From a virus, in IMG/VR virus record IMGVR_UViG_3300030333_007432, positions 1 to 38,336 of that record: a stretch of DNA of 38,336 bases. One strand, given 5' to 3'. This document shows, one piece after another, positions 21,586 through 28,969 of the stretch. The position numbers and the translations under genes were made by a program. The first letter of the stretch is position 1. Every line of letters starts with the position of its first letter. A model generated the notes under the pieces. That model was given only the letters and a program-made list of their open reading frames with translations, was not told the DNA's origin and did not search any database.

Positions 21586-23181
21586 ATGCCATACATAGGT
21601 AAAGAACCTGTTAGAGGTCAGAATCGTGAACTAGACGATATATCTGGGAGTTTTAATGGAGGTAATACTGCATTCACAATGCAAGTAGGAGGTGTTAATA
21701 CAAGTGCGGGTAGTGTAAATCAGCTATTTATAAGTGTTGGTGGAGTCATGCAAAATCCAGGAACGGATTTTACAGTATCTTCTAGTACGATTACGTTTAC
21801 AACACCGCCAGCAAGTGGTTTAGATTTCTGGGGATTAATTCAAGGAGATGCAGTCGATATAAATACTCCAGCAGATGGAAGTGTTACTAATGCAAAAATT
21901 GCTACAGGAGCAGCAATAGCAGGTAGCAAATTAGCCGATAATGCTGTTGGACTTGCTCAAATGGCAGGTGGTACAGATGGTAATTTAATCACATATGATG
22001 CTTCTGGAGATCCAGCACACGTTGCTACAGGAAGCAGCGGACAAGTCTTGACTTCTAATGGTGCAGGAGCAGCTCCGACTTTTCAAGATAGTTCATCTGC
22101 AGGTCAGGCACATAATTTAATAATCAACGGCGATTTTAAAATTGCTCAGAGAGGCACTTCAAGCACTGACAATAGTTATGCGACAGTTGATAGATGGAGA
22201 GCAGATTCTAATGGAACAGATGAAGCAACAACAAAAGAACAAGTGGATGTGGCAAGTGGAACAACACCATATACTTTAGGGTTTAGAAAAGCATTTAAAA
22301 TAACGAACGGAAATCAAACAGGTGGTGCTGGAGCCAGTGATGATTCTAGAATTACACATTACATTGAGGCTCAAGATCTAGCCCAAAGTGGTTGGAATTA
22401 TACGTCAGCTTCTAGTTATATAACCTTATCTTTTTGGGTGAAATCTAGTGTTGCTCAAAATTTTTATGGCTACATAAGAACATATTCTGGAACAGCACAA
22501 AGCTATCCTATTGAAACGGGTTCTTTATCTGCGGACACTTGGACAAAGATAACTAAAACAATTCCAGGACATGCCAACATTACTATTAATAATAGTAATG
22601 GTAAAGGATTAGGTATATTCCTAGATCAATTTAGAGGTACAGATGATACTGGCAGTGTTTCTCTGAATGCGTGGGGTGCTTATGCGAGTGCTACTAGAAC
22701 ACCAGACCAGACATCTACTTGGTGGACGACAAATGATGCAACATGGGAAATAACAGGTGTTCAATTAGAAGTTGGTTCTACAGCTACAACCTTTGAACAT
22801 AGATCTTATGCTGAAGAGCTTAAACTTTGTGAACGTTATTTTCAATTGCTATTGCATCCTGATGATGCTACAGAAGATATAGGAACAGGTTTTGCTTCTT
22901 CAGGAACTGAAGTTCAATTCCCTCTTGGGCAGTTTAGAACAACTATGAGAGCTAACCCTACTATTTATCAAGCAACTGGAAGTAATTATTTTCTTGTAGG
23001 AGGTGGATCTTATGGTGGAGATAAATACTTATCAAATTCTTGGAATATCAATAGTATTTCAAAAGTATCTGGATCTTTATATACGGCTCCAGACGCTAAT
23101 TTAAGTTCGCTTCTTTCTGCTCAAGGTTTGATTCAAGCTAAAAGCACTAGCGCTAAATTAGGCTTAATAGCTGAACTTTAA
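21586..23181 (+). CDS. Second tail fibre, shares jelly-roll module with fibre at 1487-2572, 531 aa
   Basis: The first ~65 residues (PYIGKEPVRGQNRELDDISG...) are a common cyanophage fibre entry. Residues ~70-170 hold short collar repeats (GSVTNAKIATGAAIAGSKLAD, GQVLTSNGAGAAPTF). Residues ~177-421 are the jelly-roll module, NLIINGDFKIAQRG to EELKLCERYFQLL, with LSFWVKSSVAQNFYGY in common with the left fibre. The last ~110 residues are unique. Likely receptor-binding. The next small gene carries the same GGVPD-type tail as the partner of the other fibre. Confidence 0.75.
   Translation: MPYIGKEPVRGQNRELDDISGSFNGGNTAFTMQVGGVNTSAGSVNQLFISVGGVMQNPGTDFTVSSSTITFTTPPASGLDFWGLIQGDAVDINTPADGSVTNAKIATGAAIAGSKLADNAVGLAQMAGGTDGNLITYDASGDPAHVATGSSGQVLTSNGAGAAPTFQDSSSAGQAHNLIINGDFKIAQRGTSSTDNSYATVDRWRADSNGTDEATTKEQVDVASGTTPYTLGFRKAFKITNGNQTGGAGASDDSRITHYIEAQDLAQSGWNYTSASSYITLSFWVKSSVAQNFYGYIRTYSGTAQSYPIETGSLSADTWTKITKTIPGHANITINNSNGKGLGIFLDQFRGTDDTGSVSLNAWGAYASATRTPDQTSTWWTTNDATWEITGVQLEVGSTATTFEHRSYAEELKLCERYFQLLLHPDDATEDIGTGFASSGTEVQFPLGQFRTTMRANPTIYQATGSNYFLVGGGSYGGDKYLSNSWNINSISKVSGSLYTAPDANLSSLLSAQGLIQAKSTSAKLGLIAEL
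22114..22848 (+). repeat. 735-base module duplicated from or to 1601-2335 (jelly-roll coding segment)
   Basis: This stretch and 1601-2335 have the same length with no net indel and remain in register over the whole module. About two thirds of residues are identical by eye, with long exact tracts such as SSYITLSFWVKSSVAQNFYG. Divergence is high enough to exclude a very recent duplication. Confidence 0.6.
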
Positions 23182-23196
23182 ACATCTTTTAAAAAC

Positions 23197-23370
23197 ATGG
23201 CAATCTACAAATTAAAAAAATCAGAATCACAATCTGAAGCAAGTTCCGTGCTGCTTGATACTGGAGGTGAAATAACTCTATCTATTCCTTTAAATGATCC
23301 TACTAATACAGACTACCAAGAGTATAAAGCTTGGTGTGATGCTGGCGGAGTACCTGATCCTGTTAGTTAA
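23197..23370 (+). CDS. Small fibre-partner protein with DYQEYKAWCDAGGVPDPVS tail, 57 aa
   Basis: The frame from ATG 23197 to TAA 23370 ends with DYQEYKAWCDAGGVPD, matching the tail DYQEFLQWKADGGVPD of the protein at 2575-2778. It lies 15 bases after the second fibre gene. The N-terminal half is unrelated and Ser-rich. The paired arrangement supports a functional link with the jelly-roll fibre. Function unknown. Confidence 0.65.
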   Translation: MAIYKLKKSESQSEASSVLLDTGGEITLSIPLNDPTNTDYQEYKAWCDAGGVPDPVS

Positions 23371-23538
23371 TTGATAATAGTCATTATTATTGGAGTTATT
23401 TTATTTGCTTTAGTAGCTTATGGAATATACGTAACGTTTGGATCTGGTGCTAAAGACTTAAGAGACAGTATTGACGAACATGCCAAGATGCATGAACTAG
23501 GAATAGCTCACGGACATAGAGGTAAGAGATCTATTTAA
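23371..23538 (+). CDS. psbN: PsbN-like photosystem II assembly protein, TTG start, 55 aa
   Basis: The frame opens directly after the preceding TAA. Its first codon is TTG (23371), the only conventional start before the hydrophobic segment IIVIIIGVILFALVAYGIYV. The PsbN hallmark follows: GIYVTFGSGAKDLRDSIDEH (residues 18-37), compare Y-x-x-FG-x-x-(S/A)K-x-L-x-D-x-x-(E/D)-(E/D)-H in cyanobacterial PsbN. Then comes an extra 18-residue His/Lys-rich tail. PsbN is a single-pass thylakoid protein needed for early assembly of the PSII reaction centre. It sits at the end of the plus fibre operon and converges with the hli operon. Confidence 0.7.
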   Translation: MIIVIIIGVILFALVAYGIYVTFGSGAKDLRDSIDEHAKMHELGIAHGHRGKRSI

Positions 23539-23665
23539 ATTTTCTTTTTGATGCGAAGTGGTAGTCGATTCTCGATTTACCGTAGTAAAGAATGCCGAGC
23601 CAAACGGAGAACATTACTCCATCAAACCAACTTAGGTTATGCCAAGCTTCTACTGCGCCTTCCAT
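23531..23665 (-). CDS. 44-aa single-pass membrane micro-protein in the hli cluster
   Basis: The frame from ATG 23665 to TAG 23531 encodes EGAVEAWHNLSWFDGV, a short hydrophobic stretch MFSVWLGILYYG, and a basic end SRIDYHFASKRKFK. It is the last gene of the minus run that begins with three hli genes. Its 3' end overlaps psbN by 8 bases. I do not recognise it; its place suggests a thylakoid or photosystem partner. Confidence 0.55.
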   Translation of the reverse strand: MEGAVEAWHNLSWFDGVMFSVWLGILYYGKSRIDYHFASKRKFK

Positions 23666-23721
23666 TTATTAAATACCGAGAATTAGTTATTCATTTACAA
23701 TATAGCCACTTAATATAGCGA

Positions 23722-23886
23722 CTAGGAAGTAGGAGCTGGTGCATAGACAGGTTGAAATATCCTTTTACCTCCTTGAAAATCATCATCATCGTCATCATCT
23801 ATATCTGCTCCAGATGCAAAATAGATGATGAGTAAGACGACAACGGGGAGATATGGGAAAAATAATGCTAACTGGACGTCTGACAT
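23722..23886 (-). CDS. 54-aa single-pass membrane micro-protein with seven-Asp run
   Basis: The frame from ATG 23886 to TAG 23722 encodes an N-terminal membrane helix (LALFFPYLPVVVLLIIYFASG), then IDDDDDDDF and a GGKRIFQPVYAPAPTS tail. It lies 24 bases downstream of the smallest hli gene. Similar micro-proteins with a FFPYL helix and acidic run occur in cyanophages. Function unknown. Confidence 0.55.
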   Translation of the reverse strand: MSDVQLALFFPYLPVVVLLIIYFASGADIDDDDDDDFQGGKRIFQPVYAPAPTS

Positions 23887-23910
23887 TTAGGTTTAATCAC
23901 GAATACGCGC

Positions 23911-24018
23911 TTATGTGAAGTATGTGAATTTAGTGTAGGCAGCGACGATAACCCAGAATGCCATCATTGCAAACCTGCCATTTGCTCTTGACCAAATAGC
24001 TGCGTTAGAGTTATCCAT
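23911..24018 (-). CDS. hli: Minimal Hli-like protein, 35 aa
   Basis: Hli proteins are one-helix relatives of chlorophyll a/b-binding proteins that protect photosystems. Residues ~10-27 read SRANGRFAMMAFWVIVAA, which keeps the NGRxAM-x-x-F core (Asn and Arg for chlorophyll binding) with Ser instead of Glu at the usual ExxNGR position. The family C-terminal TTGQ tail is missing. One base separates it from the hli gene upstream. Confidence 0.65.
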   Translation of the reverse strand: MDNSNAAIWSRANGRFAMMAFWVIVAAYTKFTYFT

Positions 24019-24019
24019 C

Positions 24020-24214
24020 TTAAAAAATACCTGGGATAACTTGACCAGTTGTCAGATATGCTCCTAATAAAGCAACAAATCCAATCATGGCCCAACGAGC
24101 ATTAGCTAGTTCTGCTTCTTTAACGTATCCTTTGTATTCTTCGCTTATCCTAGGCTGGACTTCTTTTGCGAAGATATTTTGTTTCCCGTATTCGGTTGTT
24201 ATATGAGAATCCAT
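24020..24214 (-). CDS. hli: High-light-inducible protein, 64 aa
   Basis: I chose the ATG at 24214 (MDSHITTEYGKQNIF), which begins 1 base after the upstream hli stop. A polar N-terminus (residues 1-33) is followed by the Hli helix AELANARWAMIGFVALLGAY (an ExxNxRxAM-x-G-F match, with Ala for Gly) and the tail LTTGQVIPGIF. It is the full-length member of the three. Expected to bind chlorophyll and carotenoid in the thylakoid and dissipate excess energy. Confidence 0.85.
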   Translation of the reverse strand: MDSHITTEYGKQNIFAKEVQPRISEEYKGYVKEAELANARWAMIGFVALLGAYLTTGQVIPGIF

Positions 24215-24215
24215 T

Positions 24216-24323
24216 TTAAAAGATTCCAGGAATAATTTGACCAGTTGTAGCATAGGCGCCTAATGCTGCTACTACACCGAGCATTGCTGCCCAGCCATTG
24301 AACTTTTCTGCTTCAGGAGTCAT
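24216..24323 (-). CDS. hli: Short high-light-inducible protein, 35 aa
   Basis: The frame from ATG 24323 to TAA 24216 gives MTPEAEKFNGWAAMLGVVAA then LGAYATTGQIIPGIF. It keeps ExxNGxxAMxG (Trp in place of Arg) and the TTGQ(I/V)IPG tail, and is almost nothing but the Hli helix. It is the first gene of the minus micro-gene run, ahead of the 64-aa Hli. Confidence 0.8.
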   Translation of the reverse strand: MTPEAEKFNGWAAMLGVVAALGAYATTGQIIPGIF

Positions 24324-24417
24324 GATAAAAATTAAAATTGTGTAAAATATTCACTTCTCTATAATACATTAAGTTTTATTACAACTAGGTATAAATACTC
24401 ACAATAAGTTACGGTTT

Positions 24418-24708
24418 TCACGAATTTATTGTATAAAATGTGTATTTCAAAAATAGTTCTTCTCCTAGTTCTATGTTTTTTATAGTTTTTATAAAATAAA
24501 AGCCATTTTCATAGTATTTAATGCAATTAGGTTCTTCAGAATGGTTTATAAAACCACCTAAAGGTGTTCTATATATTGCTTCGTCTATTACTATGTGAGA
24601 CATGCCTAGCTGAGTATCTATAGGAATACTTTCTTTTGCGAAAAGACCCTGTCCTGCAACAGGACTTTCTTGTATATGTAAACTTTTTGGTAATGCTTTA
24701 TAGCTCAT
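24418..24708 (-). CDS. Minimal SET-domain protein, 96 aa
   Basis: SET domains transfer methyl groups from S-adenosylmethionine to protein lysines. The family landmarks are present in order: GQGLFAKESI (residues 19-28, compare GxGLFA), LGMSHIV, GGFINHSEEPNC (51-62, compare NHSxxPN) and GEELFLKYTFY (82-92, compare GEEL-x-x-xY). At 96 residues it is shorter than most SET proteins and lacks the post-SET Cys region. The substrate could be a host or phage protein. It lies between the porin-like gene and the hli run. Its ATG follows immediately after a terminator-like hairpin. Confidence 0.8.
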   Translation of the reverse strand: MSYKALPKSLHIQESPVAGQGLFAKESIPIDTQLGMSHIVIDEAIYRTPLGGFINHSEEPNCIKYYENGFYFIKTIKNIELGEELFLKYTFYTINS

Positions 24709-24741
24709 AAAAATACCCCACTAAAAGAGATTAGCAGGGTA
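24709..24741 (-). terminator. Rho-independent terminator-like hairpin between porin-like and SET genes
   Basis: On the minus strand TACCCTGCTAA and TTAGTGGGGTA pair over 11 bases (two G-T wobbles) around a TCTCTT loop, followed by TTTTT. The U-run touches the SET gene ATG (24708). It would end transcripts of the porin-like gene, or act as an attenuator in the SET leader, as the GGGG that could serve as ribosome site lies inside the stem. Confidence 0.7.
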
Positions 24742-24764
24742 CCTTTTGTTTTCTGATTCTTTAA

Positions 24765-25136
24765 TTAGAACTTGTATTTGGCTCCTAACTTAGTTCCCCA
24801 AGAAGAGTCATCTGAAGTGTCTGAATCAGCAGTTAATAGGGATACCTCACCGTAGAAGTTCAACTTTTCAGTAGCATCTACATTGGCACCTACTTTACCA
24901 GAGAATCTCCAGTCGCTATCAACACCGTCAGCAGCAACGATTGCTGGACCACCTTGAACATAATATCCAAAACCATCATTACCACCTTCATACCCTACGT
25001 GTAGGTCGGTAGTTGTATTTGTGTAATTGCTACCTGTATATGAGGAGTTGGCTTCAGTATTAACATAAAGACCGCCTGCAAAAGCAGCTGGAGCAGCAAA
25101 AGAAGCAGCAGCTACAAGAAGTAAGGGTTTAATCAT
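24765..25136 (-). CDS. Exported porin-like (outer-membrane beta-barrel-like) protein, 123 aa
   Basis: A signal peptide covers residues 1-20 (MIKPLLLVAAASFAAPAAFA, then GGLYV). The mature protein alternates aromatic and polar residues in short strands (TTDLHVGYEGGNDGFGYYVQGG, FSGKVGANVDATEKLNFYGEVSL) and ends SSWGTKLGAKYKF. A C-terminal Phe after alternating hydrophobics is the outer-membrane assembly signal. Length suits a small 6-8-strand barrel. It may be of host origin. It is a single minus gene with its own terminator, downstream of the primase gene. Confidence 0.6.
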   Translation of the reverse strand: MIKPLLLVAAASFAAPAAFAGGLYVNTEANSSYTGSNYTNTTTDLHVGYEGGNDGFGYYVQGGPAIVAADGVDSDWRFSGKVGANVDATEKLNFYGEVSLLTADSDTSDDSSWGTKLGAKYKF

Positions 25137-25177
25137 TGTTTTTTTTGATCAAAAATATTTAAGACCTTCCTAAGCTA

Positions 25178-25197
25178 ACATCTAAAAACCTAGATGT
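25178..25197 (-). other. 7-bp hairpin after the primase-helicase gene
   Basis: ACATCTA and TAGATGT pair around a 6-base loop, 15 bases downstream of the primase-helicase stop on the minus strand. No U-run follows, so it would be a weak terminator or an RNA processing/stability element. Confidence 0.3.
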
Positions 25198-25211
25198 AGT
25201 AAGGGTTTTCA

Positions 25212-27791
25212 CTATGCCAATTTATTTTCTGGCAGTATAGTAACGGCATTATTATATTTTTGGTCAGAATTTCTGACAACTAAACCTTTAATAAATGGTC
25301 TTCCTTGTTTACTAAACTGCCTAACTTCTTTTAAATCTAGTTGATTTTTGCAGCAATCCAAAAGAAGGGAAATAAATCGTTTTTGTCCTACAGGTTTTGA
25401 TCCAGTATCTTCACAATAGGCACAATAACTAGCATAGAGGTGGTAATTACTATTACAATACCTCTCTTTCGCATCTTTGGCGGCGGGAACTTTCTTTCCA
25501 ACAGCTGCAACTGCTGATGGTTCATGAACTACTTCCGACTGTAGCCATTCAACTAGGTTATTACTATTAAGTAGAATTTCATTTCTTACTCTTTTTAATG
25601 AATGTACTTTTTCATAAGTATCTAAGAGGTATTCTCTCATTTCTTGTGTTTTCATAGCGAGAACCCAATTAACTAATCCAGGTAAATAATCCTTCCATAA
25701 GCCTCTTACAACTCCGTTTTCCATCTTTATCATTTCTTTTGCTTCAGAATTTTTATCCCAAAGAGGACGGTTAAATTCAACTGTTAAGCGTCGTCTAGTT
25801 AGTCCAGATGTATTGTCAGTGGTTTGAATTGGTTCATTAGCACAAACCATAACCATCCCTGTGTAGACAAAGGGCTCTCCTACATTTTTATTTTTTTCTT
25901 CGAAGCGTAAATTATCTCCTCCAGTTAGTGCTTTGAATATTTGAGCTGATCCTCCATATCTTTCTGAATCATTAATTAAAGTTAGACGTTTTCCTTTTAT
26001 TGAAGCAATTTCAAAGCGACTTTGCTCAAGTTGATTGAGTGTTGTGCTTGCATAGTTACCGTTTCCTACTAGAGCGCAGCATAAGTTTGCAAAAGTGGAT
26101 TTACCTCTACCACCAGGTCCTATTACTTCTAAGAAGCGTTGCAATTCGTGACCTTGACCAACTAAACATGCTTTAAGCCAAGCTCTTAAGACTTGTACCC
26201 TTTGCTTATCACCGTATTGTGTCTTTTCAAGCCATTTAAGTATGGGACCTGCATCGGCATTTGGAATGTATTCAAAATCTAAACCCCAAGTTAGATAATG
26301 TTCAGGACTATGCTCCATAAACTCGCCTGTACTCATCTCTAGTACGCCATTTTGGAAAGCGAGTCGATCTGGATCATCATCCCAGTATGTGTGAGTTATA
26401 TAGGCTTGTGTAAGGTTTACAACGTCCGATATGAGATGGGATGTAAAGCCACCTGGCGTAGGAATATTTTCCCTTAAAAAGAGGTCTTGAACGAAGTGTT
26501 TATATTCATGACGATAATCTTCTCTTCTCCATGTCCCTTTACTACGTTGGTAGAACATAAAGGTATCAAATTTTGGATCGTATCTCCATCCACACTCGAT
26601 CACCATTCCTGTTACATAATCGGCTAGTTCTGATGCAGGAGGGGTTTTAGGACGTCCTTTTCCTTGTATCTTTTCTTGGATGATTTCTCTGTCTTTTTTA
26701 TTCGGAGGTTCTATGAAATCTTTTAAAGCTTTACCTATTGCTTTAGTGGGTATTTCCATTTCGTCATCCTTAAATAATTTTTTAGCTTTTTCTGCCAAGT
26801 CTTTACTTGATTCAATTACAAAGCCTCCAAGATCCACATATCCATCTTCTTTAGCTTTTGCTCTCAAATGGTGTAGACCACAGCTTCCTTCAGGAGAAGG
26901 TCCACCTGGCAATCTTTCAAATGTCCCCCATTTCCTTTCACAGACTCCATCTTGGAAATTAGGAGCTTGAGATGACCATTCAACCCAATCAGTTAAAAGA
27001 GCATCATCTACTTGATGAAGTGACATCCCAATTGAGAGCCATTCTTCGTAGTCAACAGCTCTTTCTTCACTTAAATTATCGAGATATGTTTTAGCTTCTT
27101 CTACTGATTGTTCTTTTAAGTATTCAGAGCCTTCTTCATAACTAAGGTTTATTTGCTGAGTGACAACTCCAGAGGAAGGAGCTTTTCTATATTTGTGAGT
27201 TGGGAAAGCTTTAGCAATTGCTTGATATAACCATTCAGGTAGCTCAGGAGGATTCTTTGCATGCTCAAAACCACAGTTTGGAGTTGTGAAATAACCATCC
27301 GTATCTGGATGGCTTCCCATAATTGCACCTTGTCTTGCTCTAAATAGAATTTCAAATGAAGGTACTCCTATTTTTATTGTTGCTTTATCAGGTAATAGAG
27401 AAAGCTTCTTAGTAGGTATGCTGTATAGCATCCTTTTACGATCAGGCTTCCCAGATGAAATAGTTAAAGTAGGTGGAAATATTGAAGATAATGGGGCACC
27501 AGCTAATTTTTCTAGTTCTGGTATTGCATCAGGGCCATCAATATCTACCCAAATTAACCCACCTTCGTTAGACCATTGTCCAGTTATAAGACCTACTCCT
27601 GTTGCCCTTCCCTCATCAAACTCGCATTTTATTTGTTCAATACTATAGGGTTGCGATGTCCAGCCAGCTATATAGGCACGTTTATCCCTTAAAGGAGTTA
27701 AAGCCCAGTGTGGAGGTATTAGATCTAGGTTGACTTGGCCTGGCTTTAGTTGATAATTAGGCTTTTTTGGCTCAGTTGCTTCGGTTGTCAC
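25212..27791 (-). CDS. Primase-helicase: AEP PrimPol, PriCT-like linker and D5/SF3 helicase, GTG start, 859 aa
   Basis: The N-terminal archaeo-eukaryotic primase domain (about 20-195) has GVGLITG, LIWVDIDG (79-86, Asp83/Asp85 as metal ligands), an ISSGKPDRKRMLYSIP strand and GAIMGSHPDTDGYF (155-168). Residues ~235-310 fit a PriCT-type linker (YEEWLSIGMSLHQVDDALLTDWVEWS). The C-terminal D5-type SF3 helicase has Walker A GPGGRGKS (558-565), a Walker B-like LTLINDSE (603-610), sensor VMVCANE (647-653) and arginines at 666-668. It can prime and unwind at the fork. The GTG at 27791 is the first start after an in-frame TGA. Confidence 0.9.
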   Translation of the reverse strand: MTTEATEPKKPNYQLKPGQVNLDLIPPHWALTPLRDKRAYIAGWTSQPYSIEQIKCEFDEGRATGVGLITGQWSNEGGLIWVDIDGPDAIPELEKLAGAPLSSIFPPTLTISSGKPDRKRMLYSIPTKKLSLLPDKATIKIGVPSFEILFRARQGAIMGSHPDTDGYFTTPNCGFEHAKNPPELPEWLYQAIAKAFPTHKYRKAPSSGVVTQQINLSYEEGSEYLKEQSVEEAKTYLDNLSEERAVDYEEWLSIGMSLHQVDDALLTDWVEWSSQAPNFQDGVCERKWGTFERLPGGPSPEGSCGLHHLRAKAKEDGYVDLGGFVIESSKDLAEKAKKLFKDDEMEIPTKAIGKALKDFIEPPNKKDREIIQEKIQGKGRPKTPPASELADYVTGMVIECGWRYDPKFDTFMFYQRSKGTWRREDYRHEYKHFVQDLFLRENIPTPGGFTSHLISDVVNLTQAYITHTYWDDDPDRLAFQNGVLEMSTGEFMEHSPEHYLTWGLDFEYIPNADAGPILKWLEKTQYGDKQRVQVLRAWLKACLVGQGHELQRFLEVIGPGGRGKSTFANLCCALVGNGNYASTTLNQLEQSRFEIASIKGKRLTLINDSERYGGSAQIFKALTGGDNLRFEEKNKNVGEPFVYTGMVMVCANEPIQTTDNTSGLTRRRLTVEFNRPLWDKNSEAKEMIKMENGVVRGLWKDYLPGLVNWVLAMKTQEMREYLLDTYEKVHSLKRVRNEILLNSNNLVEWLQSEVVHEPSAVAAVGKKVPAAKDAKERYCNSNYHLYASYCAYCEDTGSKPVGQKRFISLLLDCCKNQLDLKEVRQFSKQGRPFIKGLVVRNSDQKYNNAVTILPENKLA

Positions 27792-27915
27792 GTTGGTTTT
27801 TGATGATCTTGTGAGGAGAGTCAGTCATTTTGAGAGTAACGATTTTTTAAGAAAACGCCACCCCTTATATTTTTCTTTCGAATCTTTCCCTATTCTACGG
27901 AACATGGAGTTGCAC

Positions 27916-28740
27916 TTAATTACTATCTCCATCTATTGCTTCCATTTCTACCTCTGCTGCTTTCTTTGCAGGAAGTATTTCTCCATAGTATTTAGCTACA
28001 GAATCCTTCCATTTTTGTTTATATTTGTCGATTGTCATACCTTGAATAACAAATACTTGTGTTGTCTCTCTAGTAGCAACAAAGGTCATTATTAATTCTG
28101 GAATAATTTTTACTGTATGTTCAAGAGCTAAAGCATATGCTGCCATTTGCATTTGACATTTTTGGTATTTCATAAAGCCTGCTCTTCTTTTCCCGTATTC
28201 GTTTTTAGGTGTTGAGGGTCCAGGCCATCGGGAGTAATAAGGGCCGTTGCTTGTTTTTAAGTCACCTAATACGACTTTCCCTTTATATTCTGCGACTATA
28301 TCTGGAGTTCCTGCCCATCCCCAGTTTTCATTACCATCTTCATTAAAACCTGGGTGCCAAACACGGGAAACCCCATCTCCTCCCATTGTCCAAGCATAGT
28401 CATCTGGATTAGCAGGATTTTCTGCCCAAACTATGTTTTCTAATTTTCCTAAATTTTCTGGTAAACCTTCCCAAAATTCGGCAATTTCAGGATTTTTTAT
28501 TTCTGGATTTCTGTCCGAGCCTAATAAAAAATGTTCCATTAGGGAGTGGACTTTTGTACCCCTTGCAGCAGCAGCTTCTTTTCCACCAGGATTCTTTTTT
28601 GCCCATCGTTCTAATGCGGCTTTGTTTCCTTGAGTTTCAGAAAGAATTGTTGTTACAGAAGGTAGAGCACCATATGGAGTTTTGTAGTGCCTCGATCCGT
28701 TAATTGTTAATCTTGTTTCACCTTTAGAGCGATAATCCAA
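27916..28740 (-). CDS. PD-(D/E)XK exonuclease of Cas4/RecB type, TTG start, 274 aa
   Basis: Motifs in order: ARGTKVHSLMEHFL (59-72, His65), GWAGTPDIV (141-149, Asp147), VVLGDLKTS (157-164, Asp160-x-Lys162) and YQKCQMQMAAYALALE (192-207, Gln198). This is the RecB-family nuclease signature found in phage recombination exonucleases and Cas4. In phages such enzymes process DNA ends together with an SSB or annealing protein, both candidates here being the SSB at 32559 and the Gp157-like gene at 30232. It starts at TTG 28740. No Cys cluster for Fe-S is seen, unlike Cas4. Confidence 0.85.
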   Translation of the reverse strand: MDYRSKGETRLTINGSRHYKTPYGALPSVTTILSETQGNKAALERWAKKNPGGKEAAAARGTKVHSLMEHFLLGSDRNPEIKNPEIAEFWEGLPENLGKLENIVWAENPANPDDYAWTMGGDGVSRVWHPGFNEDGNENWGWAGTPDIVAEYKGKVVLGDLKTSNGPYYSRWPGPSTPKNEYGKRRAGFMKYQKCQMQMAAYALALEHTVKIIPELIMTFVATRETTQVFVIQGMTIDKYKQKWKDSVAKYYGEILPAKKAAEVEMEAIDGDSN

Positions 28741-28786
28741 GAACAGTAAAATCGGTTCTTTGGAGAATAACCTCCCTAAACTTTGC

Positions 28787-28969
28787 TCAATCCTTAGACT
28801 CTACTTTTAATAGGTGTTTTTTAGCTCCTTCTATGCTATTAAAAAATTCACAATTACCTGTATAACAACTTAAATATTTTTCAAATGTCGTTTTTCCTCC
28901 TGTAAGGGGGTAAGTGTGTACGGTACCTCCTTTAGGAGTTGTGAGTACTAGCTTGGGTTTTGCATTCAT
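28787..28969 (-). CDS. Small protein, 60 aa, unknown
   Basis: It reads MNAKPKLVLTTPKGGTVHTYPL, then GGKTTFEKYLSCYTGNCEFF and EGAKKHLLKVESKD. The start overlaps the stop of the gene at 28969 (TAATG). Two cysteines lie five residues apart. No family recognised. Confidence 0.5.
   Translation of the reverse strand: MNAKPKLVLTTPKGGTVHTYPLTGGKTTFEKYLSCYTGNCEFFNSIEGAKKHLLKVESKD

Noticed and set aside
27792-27910. Two very short minus frames (26 and 18 aa) between the exonuclease and primase-helicase genes, joined by ATGA
   Set aside because: They are too short and featureless to support; the 18-aa frame also runs into the primase start.
27916-28740. Cas4 as part of a phage CRISPR system
   Set aside because: The PD-(D/E)XK motifs fit, but there is no Fe-S cysteine cluster and no cas gene or array nearby; a recombination exonuclease is the simpler reading.
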